Made by a program: the position numbers and the translations under genes | Notes under the pieces: generated by a model | The model's input: the letters and a program-made list of their open reading frames with translations, nothing else | What the model was told of the DNA's origin: nothing | Database searches by the model: none | Part shown: positions 14,276-20,812 of the stretch, one piece after another | Position numbering within the stretch: the stretch's first letter is position 1 | How the letters are laid out: every line of letters begins with the position of its first letter | Source of the DNA: Pseudomonadota bacterium | GTDB lineage: Bacteria > Desulfobacterota > Desulfovibrionia > Desulfovibrionales > Desulfovibrionaceae | Reading direction: 5' to 3' | Length of the DNA stretch: 20,812 nucleotides | NCBI GenBank assembly: GCA_023438245.1 | Contig: JAEXRD010000073.1 | Span: 1 to 20,812 of the forward strand

Positions 14276-16336
14276 CTAGACCTTAGCAATGGCGACGCTG
14301 GAGCCCGCCCACACTTTCGTGCCGGCCTCTTCGCTCGCGGTCAGGATCTTGTAGACGTTCTCGCCCTTGCCCTTGGTGAACTCGTCCCAGGCGGTACGGC
14401 CAAAGCCCATGGGCACGGCCACGGTTCCGGCGGCAACGGACTCGCTGACGCTCAGCACGGCCTTGATCTCGGCCCCGCCGGCGGCGAGCTTGACCTTGGC
14501 GCCGTCGGCCAGGCCGGCGGCCTTGGCGGTGGCGGCATTCACCTTCACAACCAGGTCCTTGCCCTTGAGTTCGGTGTCACGGACGATGAGCAGGTTGGCG
14601 GGCGGGGTGGCCAGCGCGCCGGAACCGAAGGCCAGGCGGCCGACGGGGGCCACGGCCAGGGCCTTGGCATCGGGAGCCGCGGGGGCCACCTTGGCCAGGG
14701 CGGCGGCGCCCAGGCCCAGGGCTCCGCCCTTGGCCTCGCTGGTCCACACGCCACCGGCGGTGAGGGCGTCCAGGTCCGCGCCCAGGGCGCTGGCCTTGGC
14801 CTTCACCACGTCGGCCATGGTCTCCGCGCCCAGGCTCACGCCGACCTTGGAGGCGGCGGCCAGGAGCACGTCCACGGCGTCCTTGCAGTCGAACGCGGGC
14901 TTCTTCACCACGGGCTTGCCCGCCAGGTAGGTGGGCTTGGCCACGCCGTACGGGTTGAGCGCGTCGTCGAAGCGCTCGTACGGGTGCGGCGCGGGCAGGA
15001 TGAGGTCGGCCACGACCGCGGTCTCGTCCATGTAGGTGGCGAAGCTGACCTTGAAGGCGATGTTGCCCAGGGCCTTGGCCATTTCGGCGGCCTGCGGCAG
15101 GGCGTACGCGGGGTTGGCCTCGTACACCAGCAGGGCGGCGGGAGCGGCCTTGCCGGTGGCCACGCTGGCCAGGTAGCCGCCCGCGTCCTTGGCGGACTCG
15201 CGGCCGACGGCGCTGGCCACGGCCTTGGCGGCGGCGGGCAGCACGGTCATGCCGCCAGCCACGTTGACGCGGCCCAGCAGCACGTTGAGCGAGGCGGCGG
15301 CCACGAAGTCCACCGCGCCGCCAGCCTGGCCCACGCCCGCACCGGCCACCACGACGGGGGCCTTGGCGGCCTTGAGCTTGGCGGCCAGGTCTTTCAGCAC
15401 GTCGGCCTTCACGCCCGTGGCGGCCTCGACGGCCTCCGGGGTGAACTTGGCGGCCAGGGCCTTGTAGTCGCCGAAGTCGGCGGCGGAGGCCGAGGCGCCC
15501 GCGGCGATGAGCTGGTTGGCCAGGCCCAGCGAGAAGGCGGCCAGGCCGGAGGCGCTCACCGCTATCTGCTTGTCGCACACGGAGGCGGTGTTGTTCAGCA
15601 CCGGACCGGCGTAGACGTAGGTGGCGGTGGCGGCGCCGCCCGCGGGGCGGGTGGCCGCGAAGGCCTTCTGGTTGGCGACGCTGGTGCCCCAGCCGTCCAG
15701 GGCGTCGGCGCCGATCATCAGCACGAAGTCGCTGCCGGCCAGGTCGAAGCCCGGCTGGCCGTTGCCGCCCATGAGCTTCACGCCCTTGGTGGCGGTGACC
15801 AGCTCGCTGGGCATGAGGCAGTAGGAGCCGCCCATGCCCGCGGCGAAGGCGGAGAAGATGTCGCCCGCGCTGCCGGTCTCATCGCCGCAGATCACGGCGA
15901 GCTTTCCTTCCTGGCCTTTCAGCGGGGTGAGCTTCTCGACCAGCATGGCCTCGGCGTCTTCCCACTTGATGGCCTCGTATTTGCCCTCGCCCACCTTCTT
16001 CATGGGCGACTTGACCCTGGACGGGCTGTACATGAGCTGGGCGCCGCCGGCGCAAACCGGGCAGATGCCGCCCTTGCTCATGGGGTTGGCGTTATTGCCA
16101 ATGGCGGCGAAGGGCTTGCCCTCCACGGTCTTCACCTTCACGGCGCAACCGGCGGAGCACAGCTTGCTCAGGGCGGCCTTGCTCTTGACCTCGCCCTTGG
16201 GCACGCGGGGAATCCACGGCCAGTTCTGCGACCAGATGGACACATCGTCCAGGCTCTGCCAGATGACAGGCGTGAACAGGGTGCCCGCGACGCCACCCAC
16301 GACGAATTTGACGAATCCTCTGCGATCCAAACCCAT
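14276..16336 (-). CDS. qrcB: Qrc complex molybdopterin-oxidoreductase-like subunit QrcB
   Basis: Large periplasmic subunit of Qrc. It belongs to the molybdopterin oxidoreductase superfamily; in the studied Desulfovibrio complex, as I recall, no molybdenum was found, so it is probably a structural or relay subunit. I chose the ATG at 16334-16336 because GAGGGG lies upstream and the 686-residue protein then starts MGLDRRGFVKF, a twin-arginine motif before a hydrophobic stretch. A longer frame to 16399 only re-reads the end of qrcA. The N-terminal cluster motif is altered: Ser57-x2-Cys60-x3-Cys64-x27-Cys92, where the first ligand is normally Cys. The rest is very rich in Ala, Gly, Val and Lys. 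No clear peptidase site follows the Tat motif, so the N-terminus may remain as an anchor. Confidence 0.94.
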   Translation of the reverse strand: MGLDRRGFVKFVVGGVAGTLFTPVIWQSLDDVSIWSQNWPWIPRVPKGEVKSKAALSKLCSAGCAVKVKTVEGKPFAAIGNNANPMSKGGICPVCAGGAQLMYSPSRVKSPMKKVGEGKYEAIKWEDAEAMLVEKLTPLKGQEGKLAVICGDETGSAGDIFSAFAAGMGGSYCLMPSELVTATKGVKLMGGNGQPGFDLAGSDFVLMIGADALDGWGTSVANQKAFAATRPAGGAATATYVYAGPVLNNTASVCDKQIAVSASGLAAFSLGLANQLIAAGASASAADFGDYKALAAKFTPEAVEAATGVKADVLKDLAAKLKAAKAPVVVAGAGVGQAGGAVDFVAAASLNVLLGRVNVAGGMTVLPAAAKAVASAVGRESAKDAGGYLASVATGKAAPAALLVYEANPAYALPQAAEMAKALGNIAFKVSFATYMDETAVVADLILPAPHPYERFDDALNPYGVAKPTYLAGKPVVKKPAFDCKDAVDVLLAAASKVGVSLGAETMADVVKAKASALGADLDALTAGGVWTSEAKGGALGLGAAALAKVAPAAPDAKALAVAPVGRLAFGSGALATPPANLLIVRDTELKGKDLVVKVNAATAKAAGLADGAKVKLAAGGAEIKAVLSVSESVAAGTVAVPMGFGRTAWDEFTKGKGENVYKILTASEEAGTKVWAGSSVAIAKV

Positions 16337-16352
16337 CTTACGCACCCCTCTT

Positions 16353-16901
16353 TTACTTGTGGCAGACGTGACAGGCGTTGCTGACGCCGTTCTCGGCATG
16401 GCAGCGCTCGCACTGCCACATCTTCATGGTCTGCTTGCTGTACCCGGACAGCCTGTTCTCGTAGTAGACCGGCGGAGTGTCGTTCTTTGCCATATCGGGG
16501 TGGCAGGACTTACACTCGAAGGACTCGTGCGCCTTGTGGCTGAAAATCACGTTGTCCGGCTGGTACTGGTAGATCAGCCAGGGCACTTCCTTGCCCGTCT
16601 TGGCGTACTGCTCCACGTACTTGGCCTCGGCCGGATCACTGCCAACCACGTCGGCATGGCACTCCATGCACTTCTCGTTGTTGGGCAGGCCTGCGTAGCT
16701 GCCGTCGTCACGGAAGACGTGGCAGCTCGAACACTCCATCCCCTGTTCCTGATGGATCTTGTGGCTGAAACGGATGGGCTGCGTCTTCTTGCTATAGAGC
16801 AAGTCAGGGAAGAGCACCCAGCCCGCGATCACCGCGGCCACAAAGCCGATCACGAAGGGAAGAGCCCCTCCACACCCCTTGCACTGTTTCTTTTCCTCCA
16901 T
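16353..16901 (-). CDS. qrcA: Qrc complex multiheme cytochrome c subunit QrcA
   Basis: Electron entry subunit, which takes electrons from periplasmic type I cytochrome c3. The 182-residue protein has one N-terminal membrane helix (about residues 13-31) and a periplasmic domain with five CxxCH heme sites starting at Cys57, Cys78, Cys130, Cys164 and Cys177. Two FSHKxH motifs (residues 45-50 and 120-125) can supply distal heme ligands. The last heme motif is one residue from the C-terminus. A short CKGC (7-10) lies before the helix and has no following His, so it is not a heme site. It is the first gene of qrcABCD, with a promoter about 62 nt upstream and 16 nt before qrcB. Confidence 0.95.
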   Translation of the reverse strand: MEEKKQCKGCGGALPFVIGFVAAVIAGWVLFPDLLYSKKTQPIRFSHKIHQEQGMECSSCHVFRDDGSYAGLPNNEKCMECHADVVGSDPAEAKYVEQYAKTGKEVPWLIYQYQPDNVIFSHKAHESFECKSCHPDMAKNDTPPVYYENRLSGYSKQTMKMWQCERCHAENGVSNACHVCHK

Positions 16902-16962
16902 AACCTCGCCCCATCGCTCCTGTGTTTTTGGACCAAAAAATTGCCCCGGAAAACTACGTTTC

Positions 16963-16990
16963 CATAAAGGACGGATATTTCTCGTGTCAA
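16963..16990 (-). promoter_or_regulatory. Candidate promoter of qrcABCD
   Basis: On the minus strand a perfect TTGACA (plus coordinates 16985-16990) is followed after 16 nt by TTTATG (16963-16968), a three-of-six -10. It lies between the manC stop, 17 nt upstream, and qrcA. A 6-bp inverted repeat, CTCGTG (16981-16986) with CACGAG (17008-17013), overlaps the -35 and could be an operator or chance. No terminator separates manC from this promoter, so read-through into qrc is possible. Confidence 0.5.
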
Positions 16991-17006
16991 GAGCTTACGA
17001 AAAAAT

Positions 17007-18443
17007 TCACGAGTCATCCTTGATCCGGCCATAGACGTCGTCGAAGCGCACGATATCGTCCTCCTCAAGATATGGTCCGCTCTGAATCTCAATGATTTCA
17101 AGGTGTACCTTGCCTGGATTGGCCAGCCTGTGGGTGGTGGCCTTGGCTATGTCCACGGCCTGGTTCTCCACCAGAAGCCGTTCCTCGCCGCCAATCTCCA
17201 CCAGCGCGGTTCCAGATACCACGACCCAATGTTCGCTGCGGTGGTGGTGCATCTGCAAGGAAAGCCGGGCCCCGGGCAGCACCTCGATGCGCTTGATCTT
17301 GTAGTGCGGCCCTTCCTCCAGCACCGAATAGCTGCCCCAGGGGCGCTTCACGGTCAGGTGGCTTTCCACCAGCGGGCTGCCCTGGGCCTTCAAGAGCGCC
17401 ACGATCTCCTTGACCCGCTGCACGTCGGTGAGCGGCAGGGAGAGGGTGGCGTCGCGGGTCTGGATGACGATCATGCCGGTGAGGCCCACCACGGCGAGCT
17501 TGCCGCCCTGGCTCATGAGCAGGCAGTCGCGGCAGTCCAGGGCCAGCACGTCGCCCTGGATCACGTTGCCGCTCTTGTCCTTTTCGCCCAGCCGGTAGAT
17601 GGCCTCCCAGTTGCCCAGGTCGTCCCAGTCGAACCTGGCCTCCACCACGGCGATGTTGCCGATCTTCTCCACGATGCCGTAATCAACGGAAATATTGGGA
17701 ATCTTGCCGTAGCCCTGGATCAGCGGCTTGTCCTCGCGCTCCTGCCACCAGGTCCACAATTCGGGCGCGTGGCGGGCCACGGCGGAGAGGAATTCCTTGG
17801 CGCGGAACACGAACATGCCGCTGTTCCAGTAGTGGCGGCCGCCGCGCACGTATTCCAGGGCCCGCTTCAGCCCCGGCTTTTCGATGAACTCCGCGGCCTC
17901 GTACGCCCCGCCGCCCAGCTGCGCGCCGCGCGCGATGTAGCCGTAGCCGGTCTCGGGCTTGCGCGGGGCCACGCCGAAGGTGACGAACCTGCCCTGCCCG
18001 GCCAGTTCCATGCCGTGCTCCAGCGTGGCGGCGAAGCCGTCCAGGTTGTCCACCATGTGGTCCGACGGGAACACCGCCACCAGCTCGCCGCCGTCCCGGG
18101 CGATCCTGTCCAGCGCCAGCAGGATGGCCGGCAGGGTGTTGCGGCCCTGCGGCTCGGCCAGCACCTGGGCCTCCAGGCCGGGGTTCAGCGCGGAGAGCTG
18201 GCTGCGCACCTCGAACACGTGCTCCTCGCCGGTGACGATCCAGAGCTTGTCCGGCCCGAACACCTTGAGGATGCGCGCGGCGGTCTGCTGCAGCAGGGTC
18301 AGGCTGCCGTCCAGGGCCAGCAGCTGCTTGGGGAAAAGATTGCGCGACAGCGGCCACAGCCGGGTGCCGGAGCCCCCCGCCAGGATCACGGCGTGGCGGC
18401 TCGGCGCGGTGGCGGCGGATTTGCTAGCGTGTGTGTCGGACAT
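17007..18443 (-). CDS. manC: Mannose-1-phosphate guanylyltransferase / mannose-6-phosphate isomerase
   Basis: Bifunctional cytoplasmic enzyme that makes GDP-mannose for surface polysaccharide. The 478-residue length is typical. The N-terminal nucleotidyltransferase domain shows AVILAGGSGTRLWPLSRN and FPKQLLAL (about 18-45), then VFPSDHMV and FIEKPG. The C-terminal cupin-type isomerase domain (about 360-470) shows VKRPWGSYSVL and a metal-site region, LQMHHHRSEHW. I chose the ATG at 18441-18443; the frame stays open much further upstream, but that part only covers rfbC and other genes on the wrong frame. It follows rfbC by 38 nt, so the two are probably cotranscribed. The ribosome site is weak. 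Confidence 0.95.
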   Translation of the reverse strand: MSDTHASKSAATAPSRHAVILAGGSGTRLWPLSRNLFPKQLLALDGSLTLLQQTAARILKVFGPDKLWIVTGEEHVFEVRSQLSALNPGLEAQVLAEPQGRNTLPAILLALDRIARDGGELVAVFPSDHMVDNLDGFAATLEHGMELAGQGRFVTFGVAPRKPETGYGYIARGAQLGGGAYEAAEFIEKPGLKRALEYVRGGRHYWNSGMFVFRAKEFLSAVARHAPELWTWWQEREDKPLIQGYGKIPNISVDYGIVEKIGNIAVVEARFDWDDLGNWEAIYRLGEKDKSGNVIQGDVLALDCRDCLLMSQGGKLAVVGLTGMIVIQTRDATLSLPLTDVQRVKEIVALLKAQGSPLVESHLTVKRPWGSYSVLEEGPHYKIKRIEVLPGARLSLQMHHHRSEHWVVVSGTALVEIGGEERLLVENQAVDIAKATTHRLANPGKVHLEIIEIQSGPYLEEDDIVRFDDVYGRIKDDS

Positions 18444-18481
18444 CGGGATGCGCTCTGTTGCGGTTTGGGCGAAGCCGGGCC

Positions 18482-19060
18482 CTAGCCCGCCGCCGGGGCC
18501 TCGTACACAAAAGGCGACACGAAATCCTTGAACAGGGGCAGAACCTTGTCCTTGGCGGAGAGCACGGGCTGGCCCCCGGCCATTTCCGGCCAGGCCACGG
18601 CCAGGTCCGGGTCGTTCCAGAGCAGCCCGGCGTCGTGCTCCGGGCTGTAGGGCGCGTCCACCTTGTACTGGAACTCGGCGTCCGGGGTCAGGGTCACGTA
18701 GCCGTGGGCAAAGCCCTTGGGCACGAACAGGCGCAGAAAATTCTCGGCGGAAAGCTCCACCCCGAAGTGCCTGCCATAGGTGGGCGAGCCCACGCGCAGG
18801 TCCACGGCCACGTCGTACACCGCCCCGCGCGTGACCCACACCAGCTTGGCCTGGGCCATGGGCGGACGCTGGAAGTGCAGCCCGCGCAGCACCCCGGCCG
18901 GGCCGGAGCGGGCGTGGTTGTCCTGCATGAAATCGGCGTTGACGCCCAGCGCGGCGAACCTGTCGCGCTGCCAGCCCTCCAGGAAGAAGCCGCGCTCGTC
19001 CTGGAACACCCTGGGCCGCACGAGCACAAGCCCGGGCAGCCCTGTCTGAGACACCTCCAT
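18482..19060 (-). CDS. rfbC: dTDP-4-dehydrorhamnose 3,5-epimerase
   Basis: Third enzyme of dTDP-L-rhamnose synthesis (RmlC). It epimerises carbons 3 and 5 of dTDP-4-keto-6-deoxyglucose in the cytoplasm. The 192-residue cupin has the expected landmarks: RGFFLEGW near the N-terminus, His62 in RGLHFQ as catalytic base, FVPKGFAHGY, and the two tyrosines Tyr132 and Tyr138 in QYKVDAPYSPEHD. The ATG at 19058-19060 has GGGGG upstream; a longer frame to 19123 would add 21 residues unlike the family. None of rmlA, rmlB or rmlD is in the window. A related epimerase acting on another sugar is possible but less likely. Confidence 0.93.
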   Translation of the reverse strand: MEVSQTGLPGLVLVRPRVFQDERGFFLEGWQRDRFAALGVNADFMQDNHARSGPAGVLRGLHFQRPPMAQAKLVWVTRGAVYDVAVDLRVGSPTYGRHFGVELSAENFLRLFVPKGFAHGYVTLTPDAEFQYKVDAPYSPEHDAGLLWNDPDLAVAWPEMAGGQPVLSAKDKVLPLFKDFVSPFVYEAPAAG

Positions 19061-19238
19061 GAACACCCCCGAAACGCGCTGTCCCTCCCCCGTCCCCCGC
19101 GCGAAGGGCGGGCGACCCGGCACAGGTACCCCAAATCACGGGGCAGCACAACCGCCCCGGCGCGGGCCGCGCGCACTTCCCTTTCGGCCCGGCCTCTGCT
19201 ACCAAGTGTCGCAAGACGCGACGCGCGGACGGGAACGC

Positions 19239-19835
19239 ATGAATTCGCTGGACATCATCATCATCTCCATCATTGTCCTGGTGGGCTTCCGGGGCTTCTG
19301 CCGCGGCCTGGTGCACGAGGCCGTGTCCCTGTGCTCGCTCTTGATCGGCGTGTTCTGCGCGGCCAAGCTGCACGGCGTGTTCGTGCCGCACCTGCGGGTG
19401 TACATCCAAAGCCCCGGCACGGTGCAGGCGCTGTCCTACCTCATCACCTTCCTCTTGACCATGATCGCGCTGTTCTTCCTGGTGCGCTTCCTCAAGGGCG
19501 TGCTCAAGATCGCCATGCTGACCACCGTGGACAAGGCCGCCGGGGCCGCCTTCGGCTGCCTGGAAGGCCTGCTGTTCTCGCTGGTGCTGCTCCTGCTCAT
19601 GAAGGCGGTGATGCCCGGCACGGCCATCATCCGGGGTTCGGTGTTCGCCAAACACACCGACCCGATGCTGATCGTGCTGTCCAACTTCACGCCCGAGCCC
19701 GTGCGCGAGACGCTGGAGGAAGGCGGCTTCGCCCTGCCCAGGCCACTGGAGATGCCCAAGCCCAAGGCTCCTTCCGGTTCCGGTCAGTTCGTCCCCGCCC
19801 GGCCCCAGCCCAAAAAGGGCCAGCAGACCATCTAG
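19239..19835 (+). CDS. CvpA-family inner-membrane protein
   Basis: A 198-residue membrane protein of the CvpA family, named for colicin V production in E. coli and linked more generally to envelope stress resistance; the molecular activity is not settled. About four hydrophobic segments fill residues 3-135, including IIIISIIVLVGFRGFCRGLV, where the FRGFxRGLV turn is characteristic. A soluble Pro/Lys-rich tail follows (from about 165). The ATG at 19239 has only a weak GGGA ribosome site. It is divergent from rfbC across 178 bases in which I see no convincing promoter, and lies 45 nt upstream of mazG on the same strand. Confidence 0.88.
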   Translation: MNSLDIIIISIIVLVGFRGFCRGLVHEAVSLCSLLIGVFCAAKLHGVFVPHLRVYIQSPGTVQALSYLITFLLTMIALFFLVRFLKGVLKIAMLTTVDKAAGAAFGCLEGLLFSLVLLLLMKAVMPGTAIIRGSVFAKHTDPMLIVLSNFTPEPVRETLEEGGFALPRPLEMPKPKAPSGSGQFVPARPQPKKGQQTI

Positions 19836-19880
19836 CCTTCCGATTTTTCCACCCTTTTCCACATCTAAGGAGACTCCCCC

Positions 19881-20708
19881 GTGAGCACGGATACCCTTTC
19901 CCTGGCCCGCATGCAGGAGGTCATCGACGCGCTGCTGGCCCCCGGCGGCTGCCCCTGGGACCAGAAGCAGACCCCCGAGACCCTCTGCGACTACGTCATC
20001 GAGGAGGCCCACGAGCTGGTCTCGGCCATCCGCTCCGGCGACGAGGCGGAAACCGCCGAGGAACTGGGCGACGTGCTCTTCCTGCTCCTGTTCATCGCCA
20101 CGCTGTACGAGCGCAAGGGCAGCTTCACCCTGGCCGAGGCCGTGGAGACCAACGCCGCCAAGATGATCCGCCGCCACCCCCACGTGTTCGGCGACACGGT
20201 GGTGAAGAACCAGGAGGAGCTGCTGCGCAACTGGGAGCGCATCAAGCGCGGCGAGAAAAAGGACAAGAAGGGCGAGGGCGAGGCACCGGCCGGAACCTTC
20301 GACTCGCTGCCCAAGGGCCTGCCCGCGCTGCTCAAAGCCTACCGCCTGCACTCCAAGAGTGCGCGCCTGGGCTTCACCTGGCCCACGGACGAAGCCGCCC
20401 GCGCCCAGTTCGACTCCGAATGGCAGGAATGGGAGCAGGCCAGGGCCGCGGGCGACCGGCAGCGCATGGAGGAGGAGTTCGGCGACGCCCTGTTCTGCCT
20501 GGTGGAGCTGGGCCGCCGCGACGGGCTGAAGGCCAACGCCGCCCTGGACGCGGCCAACGCCAAATTCCTGGCCCGCTACGAGCGCATGGAGGCGCTGGCC
20601 CGGGAGCGCGGCCTGGACCTGCCCGACCTGCCCCTGGACGAGAAGAACCGGCTCTGGGACGAGGCCAAGGCGCAGCTCAAAGCGGAAGGCCAGTCCGCGC
20701 CCGAATAA
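19881..20708 (+). CDS. mazG: Nucleoside triphosphate pyrophosphohydrolase MazG
   Basis: Hydrolyses NTPs and dNTPs to monophosphates plus pyrophosphate; it helps clear damaged nucleotides and affects the stringent response in E. coli. The 275-residue protein has the duplicated MazG fold. The first domain has the metal ligands E41-E42-x2-E45 and E61-x2-D64 and the family start GGCPWDQKQT; the second has EEEFGD. A charged Lys/Gly/Glu linker (about 122-140) joins the halves. The start is GTG, with a clear AAGGAG ribosome site 8 nt upstream. It probably forms a small operon with the CvpA gene. The right terminal repeat begins about 14 nt after its stop. Confidence 0.96.
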   Translation: MSTDTLSLARMQEVIDALLAPGGCPWDQKQTPETLCDYVIEEAHELVSAIRSGDEAETAEELGDVLFLLLFIATLYERKGSFTLAEAVETNAAKMIRRHPHVFGDTVVKNQEELLRNWERIKRGEKKDKKGEGEAPAGTFDSLPKGLPALLKAYRLHSKSARLGFTWPTDEAARAQFDSEWQEWEQARAAGDRQRMEEEFGDALFCLVELGRRDGLKANAALDAANAKFLARYERMEALARERGLDLPDLPLDEKNRLWDEAKAQLKAEGQSAPE

Positions 20709-20722
20709 GGATTTTCAAAAAC

Positions 20723-20812
20723 GGGCAGCCTCCAAAAGTTGAATTTTGTTCGCTGGCAAGAAAAGAGCCGGTCGGGGGCCGGGGACAGTACTCTTGCGGT
20801 ACGGCCCCGGTC
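20723..20812 (+). repeat. Right copy of terminal inverted repeat
   Basis: Inverted partner of the left-end element. The conserved blocks are GAATTTTGTTCGCTGGCAAG (20741-20760) and AGTACTCTTGCGGTAC (20787-20802), with GAGCCGGT between them. It starts just downstream of the mazG stop, as the left copy does for carbonic anhydrase. GGGGCC (20775-20780 by eye) can pair with GGCCCC (20803-20808), forming a hairpin around the conserved 16-mer. CAAAA/TTTTG arms (20733-20748) form a smaller one. There is no U-tract. The element may continue past the window edge. Confidence 0.85.

Noticed and set aside
14255..16384. 709-codon plus-strand frame opposite qrcB
   Set aside because: It is antisense to qrcB and of shadow composition, with no motifs.
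19061..19238. Promoters in the rfbC/CvpA divergent region
   Set aside because: Candidates matched only two or three of six bases per hexamer; a short 5-bp hairpin (19208-19222) was also too weak to call.
17007..20351. Single 1114-residue minus-strand protein ending in ManC
   Set aside because: Only the last 478 residues match a known protein. The upstream part covers rfbC in a wrong frame and the antisense of mazG and the CvpA gene.

Overview
The window is about two-thirds G+C by eye. It looks like chromosomal DNA of a sulfate-reducing deltaproteobacterium, most likely of the Desulfovibrio group (Desulfovibrionaceae). The best lineage marker is a complete qrcABCD set (12243-16901). This is the quinone reductase complex known from Desulfovibrio, which passes electrons from periplasmic cytochrome c3 to menaquinone. 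I support 20 protein genes and found no tRNA, rRNA, CRISPR array, transposase or phage gene.

Layout. (1) 92-7082, minus strand: ten tightly packed genes reading leftwards from one good promoter (7161-7188). They encode a Glt-like acidic/polar amino-acid ABC transporter (ATPase, binding lipoprotein, two permeases), deoC, cbiC, a VOC-family protein, an L,D-transpeptidase-like lipoprotein, an isochorismatase-like hydrolase and a beta-carbonic anhydrase. Gaps are at most 86 nt, and several genes overlap by 1-4 nt. (2) 7290-11906, plus strand: a two-gene RND efflux system (lipoprotein adaptor and inner-membrane pump) ending at a strong terminator. (3) 12243-16901, minus strand: qrcABCD with its own terminator and a promoter just upstream of qrcA. 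(4) 17007-19060, minus strand: rfbC and manC, two nucleotide-sugar genes. (5) 19239-20708, plus strand: a CvpA-family membrane protein and MazG.

How the genes work together. Qrc is the energy-metabolism core: QrcA (multiheme c) takes electrons, QrcB and QrcC pass them on, and QrcD reduces menaquinone for the respiratory chain of sulfate reduction. The ABC operon is mainly nutrient uptake followed by unrelated metabolic and envelope genes. The RND pair is probably a drug or metabolite exporter that needs an outer-membrane channel encoded elsewhere. rfbC and manC supply surface polysaccharide sugars.

The most unusual structure is at the very ends. The first ~87 and last ~90 bases are imperfect inverted copies of one element, each just downstream of an outward-facing gene. 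Other points are an Asp/Glu/Lys-rich ~140-residue tail on the RND pump, a Cys-to-Ser change in the QrcB cluster motif, and heavy use of TAG stops. I see no convincing wholly new gene system: the coding content is recognisable, and the odd features are in repeats, regulation and protein details.
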